Notes under the pieces: generated by a model
What the model was told of the DNA's origin: nothing
The model's database searches: none
Seen by the model: only the letters and a program-made list of their open reading frames with translations
Assembly: GCA_900539775.1 (NCBI GenBank)
Contig: UQDL01000001.1
Coordinates: forward strand, 1-64,000
Reading direction: 5' to 3'
DNA: 64,000 bases
DNA from: an uncultured Anaerotruncus sp.
GTDB taxonomy: Bacteria; Bacillota; Clostridia; Oscillospirales; Acutalibacteraceae
Shown: piece after piece, positions 8,269 to 16,845 of the stretch
Layout: every line of letters starts with the position of its first letter
Numbering within the stretch: position 1 is the first letter of the stretch
Program-made: the position numbers and the translations under genes

Positions 8269-9926
8269 GATAATCTGCCTCTGTAAACGGTGTAAGCTTC
8301 GTCAGCGATTTTTGCCGTTGACTTTCTGTGAGAAACCAAAACAATGCTTTTGCCGTGCTTTGCTTCGTTTATAGATTTTAAGATATTGCCCTCGTTTAAA
8401 CTGTCCAAATTGCTTGTGGGTTCGTCAAGCATAATCATAGGAGAGTTGCAAAGGAACGCTCTTGCAAGACCTATACGCTGTTTTTCACCATCAGAAAGCA
8501 AATCACCGAGTTCGCCTACATTTGTGTCGTATCCCTTAGGCAAAGTCATTATAAAATCGTGAATTGAGGCTTTTTTTGCGGCAATTTCAACTTCTTCTCT
8601 TGTTGCGTTGTAATCTGCAATTTTAATGTTATTTTCAATCGTATCGTTAAACAATTGAGTTTCTTGGCTTACAAGGCTCTGATTGTTACGAAGTGATGAT
8701 GTTTTAATATTTTTAATGTTTTCACCCGACATATCAATTTCGCCGCTGTTTACATCCCAAAAACGCATCATAAGTTTAAGCGCAGTCGATTTGCCCGAAC
8801 CGCTCGGTCCGTTTATAGCAATGATTTTGTTTTTCGGAATTTCCATATTGAAATTTTCAAGAATTTGCTCTTTGTCATATGCAAAGCCTACATTTTTGCA
8901 TTCCATACCGTCAAATTCAACTTCTTTGCCGCTGATGTTTTCTTCAACAACAGGGCTTTCATCAAGAATTGACAGCACTCTTTCGCCGCTTGCAAGGGTG
9001 TGAGTCAAATTGCCTGCAAGGTTTGAAAGTGCGGCAACCGGACCGAATGAACTCATCATTGCAACGGTTGAAACAATAAGTCCGTCAAATCCGATTGTGC
9101 CCTTTTGGTAAAGGCAAATTGCAACCAAAAGCATTGTGATTGAAAAGAAGATAATCGAAATATCCGTAATTGAAATATTATGCCCCTCAATTTTCTTTAA
9201 CTTCTTTTGAAGTGAATTAAGTTTATCGGTTTTTTCGTTCATTTCATTAAGGCGGGTATCGGTTGAATTGTATCTGATTGATTCCAAAAGTCCCCTCATA
9301 CTGTCAAGCACATAGCCGGAAAGTGCACCCGAATTTTCACGGTAGGTCATACCGATATTTTTGTTAAATTTAGATGATACAAGCGGAATAATAATGCCGA
9401 CTGTAATGTAAGCCGCAAGTGCAACAAGCATAAGCCAAATACTGTATCTGCCAATAAATATCAGCATAACAAGGCTTGTTAAAAACGCAATACAAATCGG
9501 AGAAATCGTGTGAGCATAAAAAACTTCTAAAAGTTCAATATCACTTGTTATGAGCGATATCAGGTTGCCTTTATCTTTACCTTCAAGCTTTGCCGGAGTT
9601 AACCTGCGAAGTGATTTGAATACTTTATCACGAATAAGTGCAAGTAATTTGAATGCAATATAGTGGTTGCACGCTTGCTCGCCGTAGTGAAGGAAGCCAC
9701 GCAAAACCGCAAAAATAATAATGCAAATACATCCCGTTTTTATTGCAAGTCCACCGTTTATACCTGCGGCTGTAAGCAGCGTCATACTGCCAAGCACCGT
9801 AATTTGAATGGCGCAAAGAAAGCCTGTAACGCCGAGTATAACTGCAAGTACCATGAAGAAAGCAAGCGGCTTAACAAGTTTTATCAACCGCATCATAATT
9901 TTGAAACCTGATTGTTTTCTTTTCAT
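8265..9926 (-). CDS. ABC transporter, permease-ATPase half (IrtB/YbtQ-like)
   Basis: A 553-residue half-transporter. Six membrane segments occupy about residues 1-310 (exporter-type fold) and the ATPase the rest: Walker A GPSGSGKST, signature LSDGEKQRIGLARAF (LSDGE instead of LSGGQ), Walker B PMIMLDEPTSNLD and switch His in LVSHR. It overlaps the next ABC gene by one base (TAATG), so the two should form a heterodimer. In this context (NEAT protein, ECF transporter) the likeness is to IrtAB/YbtPQ, exporter-fold proteins that import siderophores, but a drug exporter role cannot be ruled out from the sequence. Confidence 0.85.
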   Translation of the reverse strand: MKRKQSGFKIMMRLIKLVKPLAFFMVLAVILGVTGFLCAIQITVLGSMTLLTAAGINGGLAIKTGCICIIIFAVLRGFLHYGEQACNHYIAFKLLALIRDKVFKSLRRLTPAKLEGKDKGNLISLITSDIELLEVFYAHTISPICIAFLTSLVMLIFIGRYSIWLMLVALAAYITVGIIIPLVSSKFNKNIGMTYRENSGALSGYVLDSMRGLLESIRYNSTDTRLNEMNEKTDKLNSLQKKLKKIEGHNISITDISIIFFSITMLLVAICLYQKGTIGFDGLIVSTVAMMSSFGPVAALSNLAGNLTHTLASGERVLSILDESPVVEENISGKEVEFDGMECKNVGFAYDKEQILENFNMEIPKNKIIAINGPSGSGKSTALKLMMRFWDVNSGEIDMSGENIKNIKTSSLRNNQSLVSQETQLFNDTIENNIKIADYNATREEVEIAAKKASIHDFIMTLPKGYDTNVGELGDLLSDGEKQRIGLARAFLCNSPMIMLDEPTSNLDSLNEGNILKSINEAKHGKSIVLVSHRKSTAKIADEAYTVYRGRLS

Positions 9927-11662
9927 TACGCTTCCTCCTTTGCATATTTTTCAAGTTCTGCTTGAGTGGAATACATCAGCTTGTATTTTTTATTAAGAGA
10001 TATAAGTTCAGAATGAGTACCACTTTCCTCAATTTTGCCTTTATCAAGCAGAAGAATTTTGTCACTGCCTACCACATTTTCAAGCCTGTGGGAGATAAGA
10101 ATAACGGTTTTGATTTTAGCCATATTTTGAATAACGGCCATAATGTCGTTTTCGCTTTCGGCGTCTATGTTTGAAGTTACTTCGTCAAAAACATATATCG
10201 GTGTGTTGTGAAGCAAGGCTCTTGCAATGGCAAGCCTTTGCCTTTGTCCGCCCGAAAAATTGCTGCCCTGTTGATTAAGTTTAGTATCAAGTCCGTCTTG
10301 CTCACTTAAAAATGACCAAAGGTTTACCATTTTCAATGCTTCAATCATCTTTTCGTCACCGGCACTTTTGTCGGCTATGAGCATATTTTCCCTAACCGTT
10401 CCTGCAAAAATGTAGGAATTAAAGTTTACGGCAGTGATGTTGTTCATAAGTGTTTTTTCATCAATATCTTTTATTTCAACACCGCCGATTGTTATACTTC
10501 CGATGTAGCCTTTAGTTGTTCCGCAAAGCAGGGAAGCAAGCGTGCTTTTGCCGCAACCCGATTCGCCTACTATGCTTATAAGCTCGTGCTTTTTAATGGT
10601 TATCGAAATATCATTAAGTACGGTTTTTTCGCCGTCATAAGAAAAGGAAAGGTCTTTAATTTCGATATCCCCGTCAAGATTTTCAGGAATCTCCGCTCCG
10701 TGTTCATCCTCTTTTGTATCAAGCAACTTAAAGAGTTTGTCGCTTGCCGCCATACCGTTCATAGCCACATGGAAAAATGAACCCAGAAGCCTGAGCGGTA
10801 AAAAGAAATCAGCCGCAAGCATGATGATTAAAAATGCCTGAGGTAAAGTGATTGTGCCGTTTTTTACCTGAACAATTGCAATTACTACACCTACTGCACT
10901 TCCTGCATATGCAACAATATCCATAACGCTTACGGAATTGAGTTGCATTGTAAGAACTTTCATAGTAATTCTTCTGAATTCTTCGGCTTTTTCATTCATT
11001 TCAACATTCTTGCGTTCATCCGCCTGATAAACTTTGAGTGTTGTTAAGCCTTGGATATTTTCAAGGAAAGTATCGCCGAGGTTTGTGTATACTCCCCAAT
11101 ATTTGCTAAGAAGTCTTTTTGCGATTTTTTGAACTGCAACAATAGAAAGCGGAATAAGGGGTACACAAATAAGAAGCACCACCGACGCTTTCCAGCTTAC
11201 GAACACAAGCACGGCAAAAAGCGTTATCGGTGCAAGCATAGCAAAGAAAAACTGCGGCAGATATTTGCCGAAATAAAGTTCAAGCTGGTCTACACCCTCA
11301 ACAAAAACCTGTAGCACCTCTGATGTGGATACCTTTTCGCTGTAAGATGCTCCCATTCGTGTAAGTTTTTTATACATTTTTTGTCTAAGCACTTTTTTTA
11401 CTTCGCTTGAAGCGAAAAACGCAGTCTGAGAACTTGCGTATCCGCAAAGATAGCGCACAAGCATAACCGCCGCAATTGCGCCCAAATAAGGCAAAAGTCC
11501 TTTAAAATCAAACGCTTTACCGTCAAGAATTTGCGCAAGTAGGTTTGAAAGAATAAAAATCATAACGATGTTTGCAACCGTTTTCAACCACTGCGCAAGA
11601 ACTGTTAGGGCAATGTACTTCTTTGAAGAAGGCACTTGCTCTATAAGTCTTGTTTTAATCAT
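9926..11662 (-). CDS. ABC transporter, permease-ATPase half (IrtA/YbtP-like)
   Basis: A 578-residue half-transporter and partner of the gene downstream. Six membrane segments in residues 1-330, then an ATPase with Walker A GESGCGKST, the canonical signature FSGGQRQRLAIARALL, Walker B YVFDEVTSNIDAES and LISHR. Here the ATPase sites differ: this half has a consensus signature motif, the other an altered one, as in asymmetric ABC pairs. It lies 21 nt after the ECF ATPase gene in the same operon. Substrate is inferred to be an iron-siderophore or haem compound from neighbours only. Confidence 0.85.
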   Translation of the reverse strand: MIKTRLIEQVPSSKKYIALTVLAQWLKTVANIVMIFILSNLLAQILDGKAFDFKGLLPYLGAIAAVMLVRYLCGYASSQTAFFASSEVKKVLRQKMYKKLTRMGASYSEKVSTSEVLQVFVEGVDQLELYFGKYLPQFFFAMLAPITLFAVLVFVSWKASVVLLICVPLIPLSIVAVQKIAKRLLSKYWGVYTNLGDTFLENIQGLTTLKVYQADERKNVEMNEKAEEFRRITMKVLTMQLNSVSVMDIVAYAGSAVGVVIAIVQVKNGTITLPQAFLIIMLAADFFLPLRLLGSFFHVAMNGMAASDKLFKLLDTKEDEHGAEIPENLDGDIEIKDLSFSYDGEKTVLNDISITIKKHELISIVGESGCGKSTLASLLCGTTKGYIGSITIGGVEIKDIDEKTLMNNITAVNFNSYIFAGTVRENMLIADKSAGDEKMIEALKMVNLWSFLSEQDGLDTKLNQQGSNFSGGQRQRLAIARALLHNTPIYVFDEVTSNIDAESENDIMAVIQNMAKIKTVILISHRLENVVGSDKILLLDKGKIEESGTHSELISLNKKYKLMYSTQAELEKYAKEEA

Positions 11663-11683
11663 TTCTTTTCTCCCTAAATTAAG

Positions 11684-13084
11684 TTATTTATCCAAAAATT
11701 CATTTGCGAGGCGGTAATCGCCTTGCCGTGATATTTTACCGTTTTCCATAATCAGCACTCTGTCTGCAAGAGCACCGGCACATCGTTTATCGTGTGTTAC
11801 GGTAACAATTGCCGTGCCGAGGTTCTTGTTTATTTTATTTACAGTTTCAACCGTTTTACAAAGGTTTTCGTAATCCTGACCCACCGTCGGTTCGTCAAGA
11901 AACAGCACGGTCGGTTCGCTTGCACAGATGGCAGCAATGGAGGCACGCCGTTTTTGCCCTTCGGAAAGTGATTGCGGATGCCTCTGCTCAAGTCCCGAAA
12001 GTCCAAAGGCATTTATCATTTCCCTTGCCGTTTCCTCACTTTTTGCCTTAAAGGAAATCTCGCTTAAAAGCGTTGGCATAAAAAGCTGATAGGTTGGATT
12101 TTGGTAAACATATCCCACCTTTGAAAACCATTTGCTGTTTGCTTTTTTGCTTTTTGTTATTGTTTGGCTCAACGCACCGTCATTCGGCTTATTCAGCCTT
12201 GCAAGCATGCGCATAAGGGTGGTTTTTCCGCATCCGTTTTCACCGAGCAAAACTATTCGTTCGCCTGCCCGAATTTCTATATTAAGTCCATCTATAATAT
12301 TTCTGTCACCTGTGGCAAAAAAGAGTTTTTCGCCTTTTATAAGCACTTCGCCGGGCAAAGAGCCGTCGGCATGAGGAATTGTTTTTATTCCGCTGTTCAA
12401 GTCGTTTATGTCCGTGCTTGTAAAAAGCTGTTTGTTTTCGATTCGCATAACTTTATCTATGTAGTTTTTCACAACATCAAGCCTGTGCTCAACTATTAAA
12501 ACGGCATATCCGCTGTTTGCCAAATTACGAAGTGCTTTCAGCAAAATATGTGCTGTATGAGTGTCCAAATTTGCAAGCGGTTCGTCAAGAATAATGATTT
12601 TTTGCTCCATCGCAAGGGTTGAAGCGGTTATCAGGCGTTGCTTTTGACCGCCGGAAAGTGTTTTTGTTTTTGCGTTTTTTTCTATTTGCATAAGCGTTGT
12701 GAATCGTTCAATGCGTCTGTCGATTTCTTCGGACGCAATATTAAGATTTTCGCAGCCGAAAGCGATTTCTTCGTTTACTAAATCATAAATAATTTGCTCG
12801 TCCGCATTTTGAAGCACAGTGCCGATTAGCTTTGAACGCTCGCTGATTTTTAGCTTTGTAACATCCTTGCCGTCTATTTCCACACTACCCGAAAATTCGC
12901 CCGAATTAACGAACGGAATAACGCCGTTTATTATCGAAAGCAGGGTGCTTTTTCCCTCGCCGGAAACGCCCGACAAAAGCACGGTTTCGCCGTATTCCAC
13001 GGTGAGATTTATATTTTCAAGCACATTTTCTTTAGCACCGTCATATTTAAAAGAAACTTCTTTCAGTCTTATCGCTACGCCCAT
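11684..13084 (-). CDS. ECF transporter double ATPase (fused EcfA-EcfA')
   Basis: A 466-residue protein with two ABC ATPase domains in one chain. The first has Walker A GVSGEGKST, signature LSGGQKQRL and Walker B IILDEPLANLD; the second has GENGCGKTT, LSEGQKRRASIAA and LFLDEPTVGQD. It would power the ECF transporter made with the T and S genes upstream. ATG 13084 is chosen because GGAGG sits 10 nt before it; the in-frame ATG 13108 would include that site in the coding region. The start overlaps the stop of the EcfT gene by 10 bases, so translation is coupled. Confidence 0.9.
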   Translation of the reverse strand: MGVAIRLKEVSFKYDGAKENVLENINLTVEYGETVLLSGVSGEGKSTLLSIINGVIPFVNSGEFSGSVEIDGKDVTKLKISERSKLIGTVLQNADEQIIYDLVNEEIAFGCENLNIASEEIDRRIERFTTLMQIEKNAKTKTLSGGQKQRLITASTLAMEQKIIILDEPLANLDTHTAHILLKALRNLANSGYAVLIVEHRLDVVKNYIDKVMRIENKQLFTSTDINDLNSGIKTIPHADGSLPGEVLIKGEKLFFATGDRNIIDGLNIEIRAGERIVLLGENGCGKTTLMRMLARLNKPNDGALSQTITKSKKANSKWFSKVGYVYQNPTYQLFMPTLLSEISFKAKSEETAREMINAFGLSGLEQRHPQSLSEGQKRRASIAAICASEPTVLFLDEPTVGQDYENLCKTVETVNKINKNLGTAIVTVTHDKRCAGALADRVLIMENGKISRQGDYRLANEFLDK

Positions 13085-13770
13085 ATCATAACACCTCCGC
13101 CTGCGCAAAGCACGATAACACAGGCAAGAAATACAAAATCCCTTGCTTTTATTTTTATTACTTTATATACCGAGCTTGTACTGTCATCAAGTGTAAATGC
13201 CCTTGTTTCAAGCGAAAGGGAAAGAGTATCCGATATTCCGATGATTCGCATAACGAGTGGAATAATAAACGCACGGTAAATGCAACTCGGTCGGTACCAA
13301 TTCATATTTGCACCTCTGACCTTCATCGCCTCCCAAATCTGCTTTATTTCGCCCACTAAAACCGGAATAAATTTAAGTGTTACAAGCATGCCGAGCGTTA
13401 TAACTCTCGGGCATTTCAGCTTTGCAAGACAGCGTGTTAGATCGCAGGGCGATGTGCTTACCATCGGCACGGCACACAATCCCAAGAGAATCATTCTTAA
13501 AAGTGTTTGCCAAAATGCGTCCAAACTTCTGTTTGTTAAAAATGACAGACCGCCTATAATAAGTCCGCAAATCGCCATTGCAACGGTCATTTTCCATGCG
13601 CTTTTAAAAAGACCGAATGCCGAGTAAAGCACAAAAATTGCCGTGGCAAAAGCAAAAGCCAAAAGATTTTTGGAAAAAAGCATTCCGAATATCAGCACTA
13701 TTACGGAAACTGAAAATGAAATCAGCGGATAAAAAGGCTTTTTAACCTCAAATGTTTCAAGCATTGTCAT
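13075..13770 (-). CDS. ECF transporter T component (EcfT)
   Basis: A 231-residue membrane protein with about five hydrophobic segments. The cytoplasmic coupling helices carry the family marks MKVRGANMNW (the A-R-G-type motif) and SLETRAFTLDD. It links the substrate-binding S protein to the ATPases. It overlaps the S gene by 14 bases and the ATPase gene by 10, all on the minus strand. Confidence 0.9.
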   Translation of the reverse strand: MTMLETFEVKKPFYPLISFSVSVIVLIFGMLFSKNLLAFAFATAIFVLYSAFGLFKSAWKMTVAMAICGLIIGGLSFLTNRSLDAFWQTLLRMILLGLCAVPMVSTSPCDLTRCLAKLKCPRVITLGMLVTLKFIPVLVGEIKQIWEAMKVRGANMNWYRPSCIYRAFIIPLVMRIIGISDTLSLSLETRAFTLDDSTSSVYKVIKIKARDFVFLACVIVLCAGGGVMIWA

Positions 13771-14332
13771 CTTCTCCGTACGGTTTTAATTTGCCTGCCT
13801 TTTGAAGTTCTGCGGCGATTTTCATTCCGATTGCCGCACCCAAAAATGCCAATATAATTGTGCCGATTGATGTTAAAACAGAAATTTTCGGATTTGCTGT
13901 AAGCTGAGCGTAACTTTGCCCATTGAGCCAAAGGCTGAACAGAACCGAAATCGGCAGTGAAAACGGCATATATATTCCCGTTGTAACGAAAACGGAAACT
14001 TTCTTTTGATAGCCTCTGAAAATCAAAAGCATAATCAATTCCGCTATGATTGCGGAAACAAAATTGTTGAAAAACATAACCGTCGAAAAGAAAATCAGCG
14101 GTGCACCCGAAAAAAGTCCGATAATTGTGAGAGCACCCGGCTTTCTTACTTTCATAAGTCCGATTGCCACGAAAATCGAATAAATCGGTGCGGCTGCCAT
14201 GTTACGCAGTCCGAAAACGGTGGTGTGCATAACAAGCGGCATCGTTATTCCGCCGCACAATGTCATCGCTGCGGATAAGACAGCCAAAAACACAAAATCC
14301 TTAACTTGAAATTTCTTAAATATTTTTTTCAT
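13757..14332 (-). CDS. ECF transporter S component, MptD/Trep_Strep-like
   Basis: A 191-residue membrane protein with five or six hydrophobic segments and the N-terminal FQVKDFVFLAVLSAAMT pattern of S components; the GGITMPLVMHT and GLRNMAAAPIYSIFVA stretches fit the MptD/Trep_Strep group. It should bind the substrate in the membrane. ATG 14332 is preferred over the in-frame TTG 14344, because GGGGCG lies 4 nt before it. In other bacteria ECF systems beside haem proteins import haem (Lha type); that is the best guess here, from context only. Confidence 0.8.
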   Translation of the reverse strand: MKKIFKKFQVKDFVFLAVLSAAMTLCGGITMPLVMHTTVFGLRNMAAAPIYSIFVAIGLMKVRKPGALTIIGLFSGAPLIFFSTVMFFNNFVSAIIAELIMLLIFRGYQKKVSVFVTTGIYMPFSLPISVLFSLWLNGQSYAQLTANPKISVLTSIGTIILAFLGAAIGMKIAAELQKAGKLKPYGEDDNA

Positions 14333-14344
14333 ACTTCGCCCCAA

Positions 14345-15019
14345 TCAGTCATGTTTATTTTTCTTGATAACAGCAGTCATTACAAGCACAAATGCAACCG
14401 CACCCACTGCGCCGCAGGCAATGGCGATCGGAACTTTTTTATTTTTAACAGTTTCCTCTTTAGGCTCGGTAACGGTTGGTGCTGTTGTAGTTGTAGTTGT
14501 TGTCGTTGTGGTGGTAGTGGCTTTTTTGGTGGTTGTTTCCTTTTTTACATCTCCGATTCTTTTTGCACTGTCATAATCTATTTTAATTCTTGCGGAAGGT
14601 GATAAAGGCATAGCCGAAGCGGCAAATTTTACGCCGACAAATTCATTGTCGCTCTTAATCGGAAATTCAAAAGCCGCTTCATATTTAGTGCCGTCAATTT
14701 CAACATTATTCTTTTGCTCAACTTCTACTGTGTCGCCCTCAACAGAACCGTCCTTGTAATACCAAAATTGCATATCGCTTGTTGTTTCGGCAGGAGCTAT
14801 TGTAAGCTTTTTTTCATCACCGTCAACTGTAAGAAGTGCGGTGTGAACAATATAGCTGTCGCCCATAGATGTTCTTTCTTTTTCTGCGTGCCACATTTCA
14901 ATCGGCACTTCGTAAACGCCGTCCTTGCTCGGGCCCATTGCAAACGCACAGAATGAAGTGCAGGTAAGTGCAAGTGCAAAAACTATTGCTGTCAATGAAA
15001 TCGATAATTTTTTTAACAT
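14345..15019 (-). CDS. NEAT-domain-like cell-surface protein
   Basis: A 224-residue exported protein. Residues 1-27 are a signal peptide ending near FCAFA. About residues 30-155 look like one NEAT domain: DGVYEVPIEMWHAEKERTSM, then MQFWYYKDG and IKIDYDSAKRIG. NEAT domains bind haem or haemoproteins. A Lys/Thr-rich spacer with a run of about 12 Thr follows, then a membrane helix (IAIACGAVGAVAFVLVMTAV) and KKNKHD, so it is anchored in the membrane with the domain outside. ATG 15019 has GGAGG 8 nt upstream. It is the first gene of the operon, so it should be made in large amount when the promoter is derepressed. The NEAT call is from pattern only. Confidence 0.75.
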   Translation of the reverse strand: MLKKLSISLTAIVFALALTCTSFCAFAMGPSKDGVYEVPIEMWHAEKERTSMGDSYIVHTALLTVDGDEKKLTIAPAETTSDMQFWYYKDGSVEGDTVEVEQKNNVEIDGTKYEAAFEFPIKSDNEFVGVKFAASAMPLSPSARIKIDYDSAKRIGDVKKETTTKKATTTTTTTTTTTTAPTVTEPKEETVKNKKVPIAIACGAVGAVAFVLVMTAVIKKNKHD

Positions 15020-15037
15020 ATTTGTCCTCCGTATCTT

Positions 15038-15115
15038 GTTAGTCATTCCTAACTTGATATTAAAATTTTTAGTTAGCGTAAGCTAACCGCAGTTATTTTA
15101 TCAAATGACAAATAA
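15038..15115 (-). promoter_or_regulatory. Operon promoter with two DtxR-like operator palindromes
   Basis: Reading the minus strand: TTGACT, 17 bp, TAAAAT (about 15115 to 15088), then GTTAGCTTACGCTAAC (15087-15072) and GTTAGGAATGACTAAC (15053-15038), 34 bp apart, then GGAGG and ATG. Both palindromes have GTTAG-N6-CTAAC half-sites, close to the TTAGGTTAG-CTAACCTAA type bound by DtxR/IdeR/MntR repressors. They lie downstream of the -10, where a bound repressor would block transcription. Iron control is inferred. Confidence 0.6.
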
Positions 15116-15456
15116 AAAGTCAACATTTAAAATTATAATATATTTAAAATTTGGCGCATTGCACCGCCTGCGCTTGATAGACAGTTTAATAAGTCATAAA
15201 TCATCTTACAGCACAATTATTAAGCAGCGATATCCTTTTTCAAACAATATTATTCTAGTAACTTTTCCATTCATGTGAACCTCTGTTACTTATCTACATT
15301 TTGGGCAAACCTACTTTTACAAGATAATAAAAATATAATTTTATTTGAATGTGCTATCGTATTTTGCATATAATATTTCTATAAGAATGCAATATTTGCA
15401 TATTTTTGGTTGACAATGTGCAATTACTGAATTATTTTTCAATCAGAGGTGCAATT
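15116..15456. other. Intergenic region between the iron operon and the recombinase module
   Basis: About 340 bp with no gene. TTGACA at 15412-15417 lies before the small reading frame at 15457, with an AT-rich -10 zone after it. Confidence 0.4.
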
Positions 15457-15537
15457 ATGAATGTTCTAAAAAACTTGAGAATTGAGAAAGTTCTCGAAAA
15501 AGACATTCCCGAACTGTTGGATATACTAAAAAATTAA
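15457..15537 (+). pseudogene. N-terminal fragment of a GNAT acetyltransferase
   Basis: ATG 15457 has AGAGGTG 6 nt upstream and opens a 26-residue frame, LRIEKVLEKDIPELLDILKN at its end, which is the usual first strand and helix of GNAT enzymes. It then stops, followed by a terminator. It keeps start signals but not the domain, so it is taken as a truncated gene. Confidence 0.5.
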
Positions 15538-15566
15538 ACATCTAAATTGTAAGATGACATTGATAA

Positions 15567-15599
15567 TCCTTGCCTGCATGGCGAGGATTTTTCTTTTGC
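15567..15599 (+). terminator. Hairpin terminator
   Basis: AATCCTTGCC pairs with GGCGAGGATT (one G-T) over TGCAT, followed by TTTTCTTTT. Confidence 0.8.
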
Positions 15600-15751
15600 G
15601 TGAAAACAATTTATAAATTTTTTCCCAAAACACCCGAACAAAATGGGAATTTTTCTCCGTATAGTAGAGGGAGTTTTTTCTAAGCACTTTTTCTTTTTGG
15701 TTTTCACTTTATAAAAATATTCTCTCGAATAATTTGGAAGGAGGGTTTCGT

Positions 15752-16036
15752 ATGCGTAAAAATTGCAGCGGGCAATTTTTTCTTTTGCCGAACAGAATTT
15801 TTGATGAACGGTTATCGCCCGACGAGTTCATTGTTTATTCTTTTCTCGTTCGGGCAAAGGACTCGGCAGGGCAAAGTTTTTGGTCGGTGCCTATGATTGC
15901 GAAAAGTTGTTCGATGTGTGCATCTACTTGCAGAAAAGTTTTGCATTCGCTTGAAAGCGGTGGGTACATAACAATCTCGAAGCGATTTATCGGCGGCGAG
16001 CAAAAGAGTAATCTATACACGGTCAACAAAATTTAA
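15752..16036 (+). CDS. Winged-helix HTH protein of the recombinase module, copy A
   Basis: A 94-residue DNA-binding protein. FFLLPNRIFDERLSPDEFIV is the N-terminal part common to replication-initiator and DnaD-like winged helices; the HTH is SVPMIAKSCSMCASTCRKVL and the wing is GGYITISKRF, ending in SNLYTVNKI. GGAGGG lies 10 nt before ATG 15752. It stands upstream of the recombinase gene in both modules, so it may control recombinase expression or act in replication of the excised circle. Copy B at 33483 differs at only about two residues. Confidence 0.75.
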   Translation: MRKNCSGQFFLLPNRIFDERLSPDEFIVYSFLVRAKDSAGQSFWSVPMIAKSCSMCASTCRKVLHSLESGGYITISKRFIGGEQKSNLYTVNKI

Positions 16037-16485
16037 TGCACCGTGCTTTAGGGTTTATCGACAAAGAATATGAAAGGCTTTGATTTTGAAATTTTATGAT
16101 TTTTGAAACGAAAATCTGCGGCTTTTGAGTGGATTTTGGAGCAAATTTCAAGCCGTCGATTTTAAAGCAGGATAAAGGGGTATGATTTTCGGGCGTTGAA
16201 ATGCCCGAAAACGCCGTCCGGCAAAGCCTGTCGGCTTTTCGATTCGTAATACTTTTGCGTATGATTCCAAATTCGTATGCAGTAAGGTGCTTTTTTCGCT
16301 GAATTTCAAGGCTTTTGCGTATTCACTTGAGCGTTGCCGTATGATAAACCTATTTTTGAAAAACCCGGCAACGCTGTAAGCAAAAACTGGCGAGTTCAAT
16401 CTAAAATAGAGTAACTCGTCAGACTAAAACTAAAAACGGCTTACAGGCGATTTGTGAAAGCCTGTGAGCAAAATAGGAGGCTAAT
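16037..16485 (+). ncRNA. Conserved hairpin-rich non-coding stretch, copy A
   Basis: About 450 bp with no conserved reading frame, yet kept between copies A and B. Visible stems: CGGGC/GCCCG near 16180-16200, AGCGTTGCC/GGCAACGCT (about 16331-16377), and GCTTACAGGC/GCCTGTGAGC (about 16439-16469) ending 8 nt before the AGGAGG of the leader peptide. It could be a structured 5' leader RNA controlling the recombinase, or a DNA site (origin, regulatory or nicking site). A minus-strand open frame at 16148-16399 has an in-frame TGA in copy B, so a protein is unlikely. Confidence 0.45.
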
Positions 16486-16524
16486 ATGAACTACAAATTC
16501 ACAATGAAAGGCATATCAAATTAA
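16486..16524 (+). CDS. 12-residue leader peptide, copy A
   Basis: ATG 16486 follows TAGGAGG by 5 nt and encodes MNYKFTMKGISN. Copy B at 34217 encodes MNYKFTTKGKSN. The stop codon is next to a second AGGAGG (16526-16531). The strong ribosome binding site, short length and conservation fit a translated leader that controls the gene downstream. Confidence 0.5.
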   Translation: MNYKFTMKGISN

Positions 16525-16562
16525 AGGAGGCAGATATATAATCATAGTTAGCGTGTTGCCTT

Positions 16563-16778
16563 ATGGCAGCAAAAAACAAAGTAATAAACAGTACGAACAA
16601 AACGCATAATACTGTTGGAGGTGCGTCAATGGAAGATAATTCTAAAGTGATGCAAACAACATCATACGACATCAACAACAGTCATTACGAAGTGGTTCGC
16701 ATATTTGATAAGAGCAGAGATATTAAATCTTTGATAGAGGAAAATATTTCCGCAAAGAATAAGGAGGTTTTTAATTGA
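16563..16778 (+). CDS. Small transposon protein, TnpW-like
   Basis: A 71-residue protein. The end, YEVVRIFDKSRDIKSLIEENI, resembles TnpW of Tn4451-type elements, which precedes a serine recombinase. ATG 16563 sits 31 nt after AGGAGG; a better start may be ATG 16629 with TGGAGG upstream, giving MEDNSKV. The first codons lie in the long repeat but the rest is unrelated to the gene in the same place in copy B. The role is unknown. Confidence 0.5.
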   Translation: MAAKNKVINSTNKTHNTVGGASMEDNSKVMQTTSYDINNSHYEVVRIFDKSRDIKSLIEENISAKNKEVFN

Positions 16779-16845
16779 TATTCAAACCCTCCTGTGATAT
16801 ACTCCGTGTTGGGTATGTAATCCTTTTTTCAAGGAGGTTTCATCA

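Larger units (their letters stand above)
15626..16573. repeat. Long direct repeat, copy A (948 bp)
   Basis: From CAAAACACCCGAAC to the first codons of the small gene at 16563 this block matches 33358-34306 nearly base for base with the same length within one base. It holds the HTH gene, a hairpin-rich stretch and a leader peptide. After the MAAK codons the two copies diverge completely. Confidence 0.9.

Noticed and set aside
14364..14576. Plus-strand frame with a long Val run
   Set aside because: It is the reverse of the Thr-rich spacer of the NEAT-like protein.
16148..16399. Minus-strand open frame of 83 codons in the long repeat
   Set aside because: The same place in copy B (near 34100) has an in-frame TGA and no matching start, so the sequence is kept for another reason than this protein.
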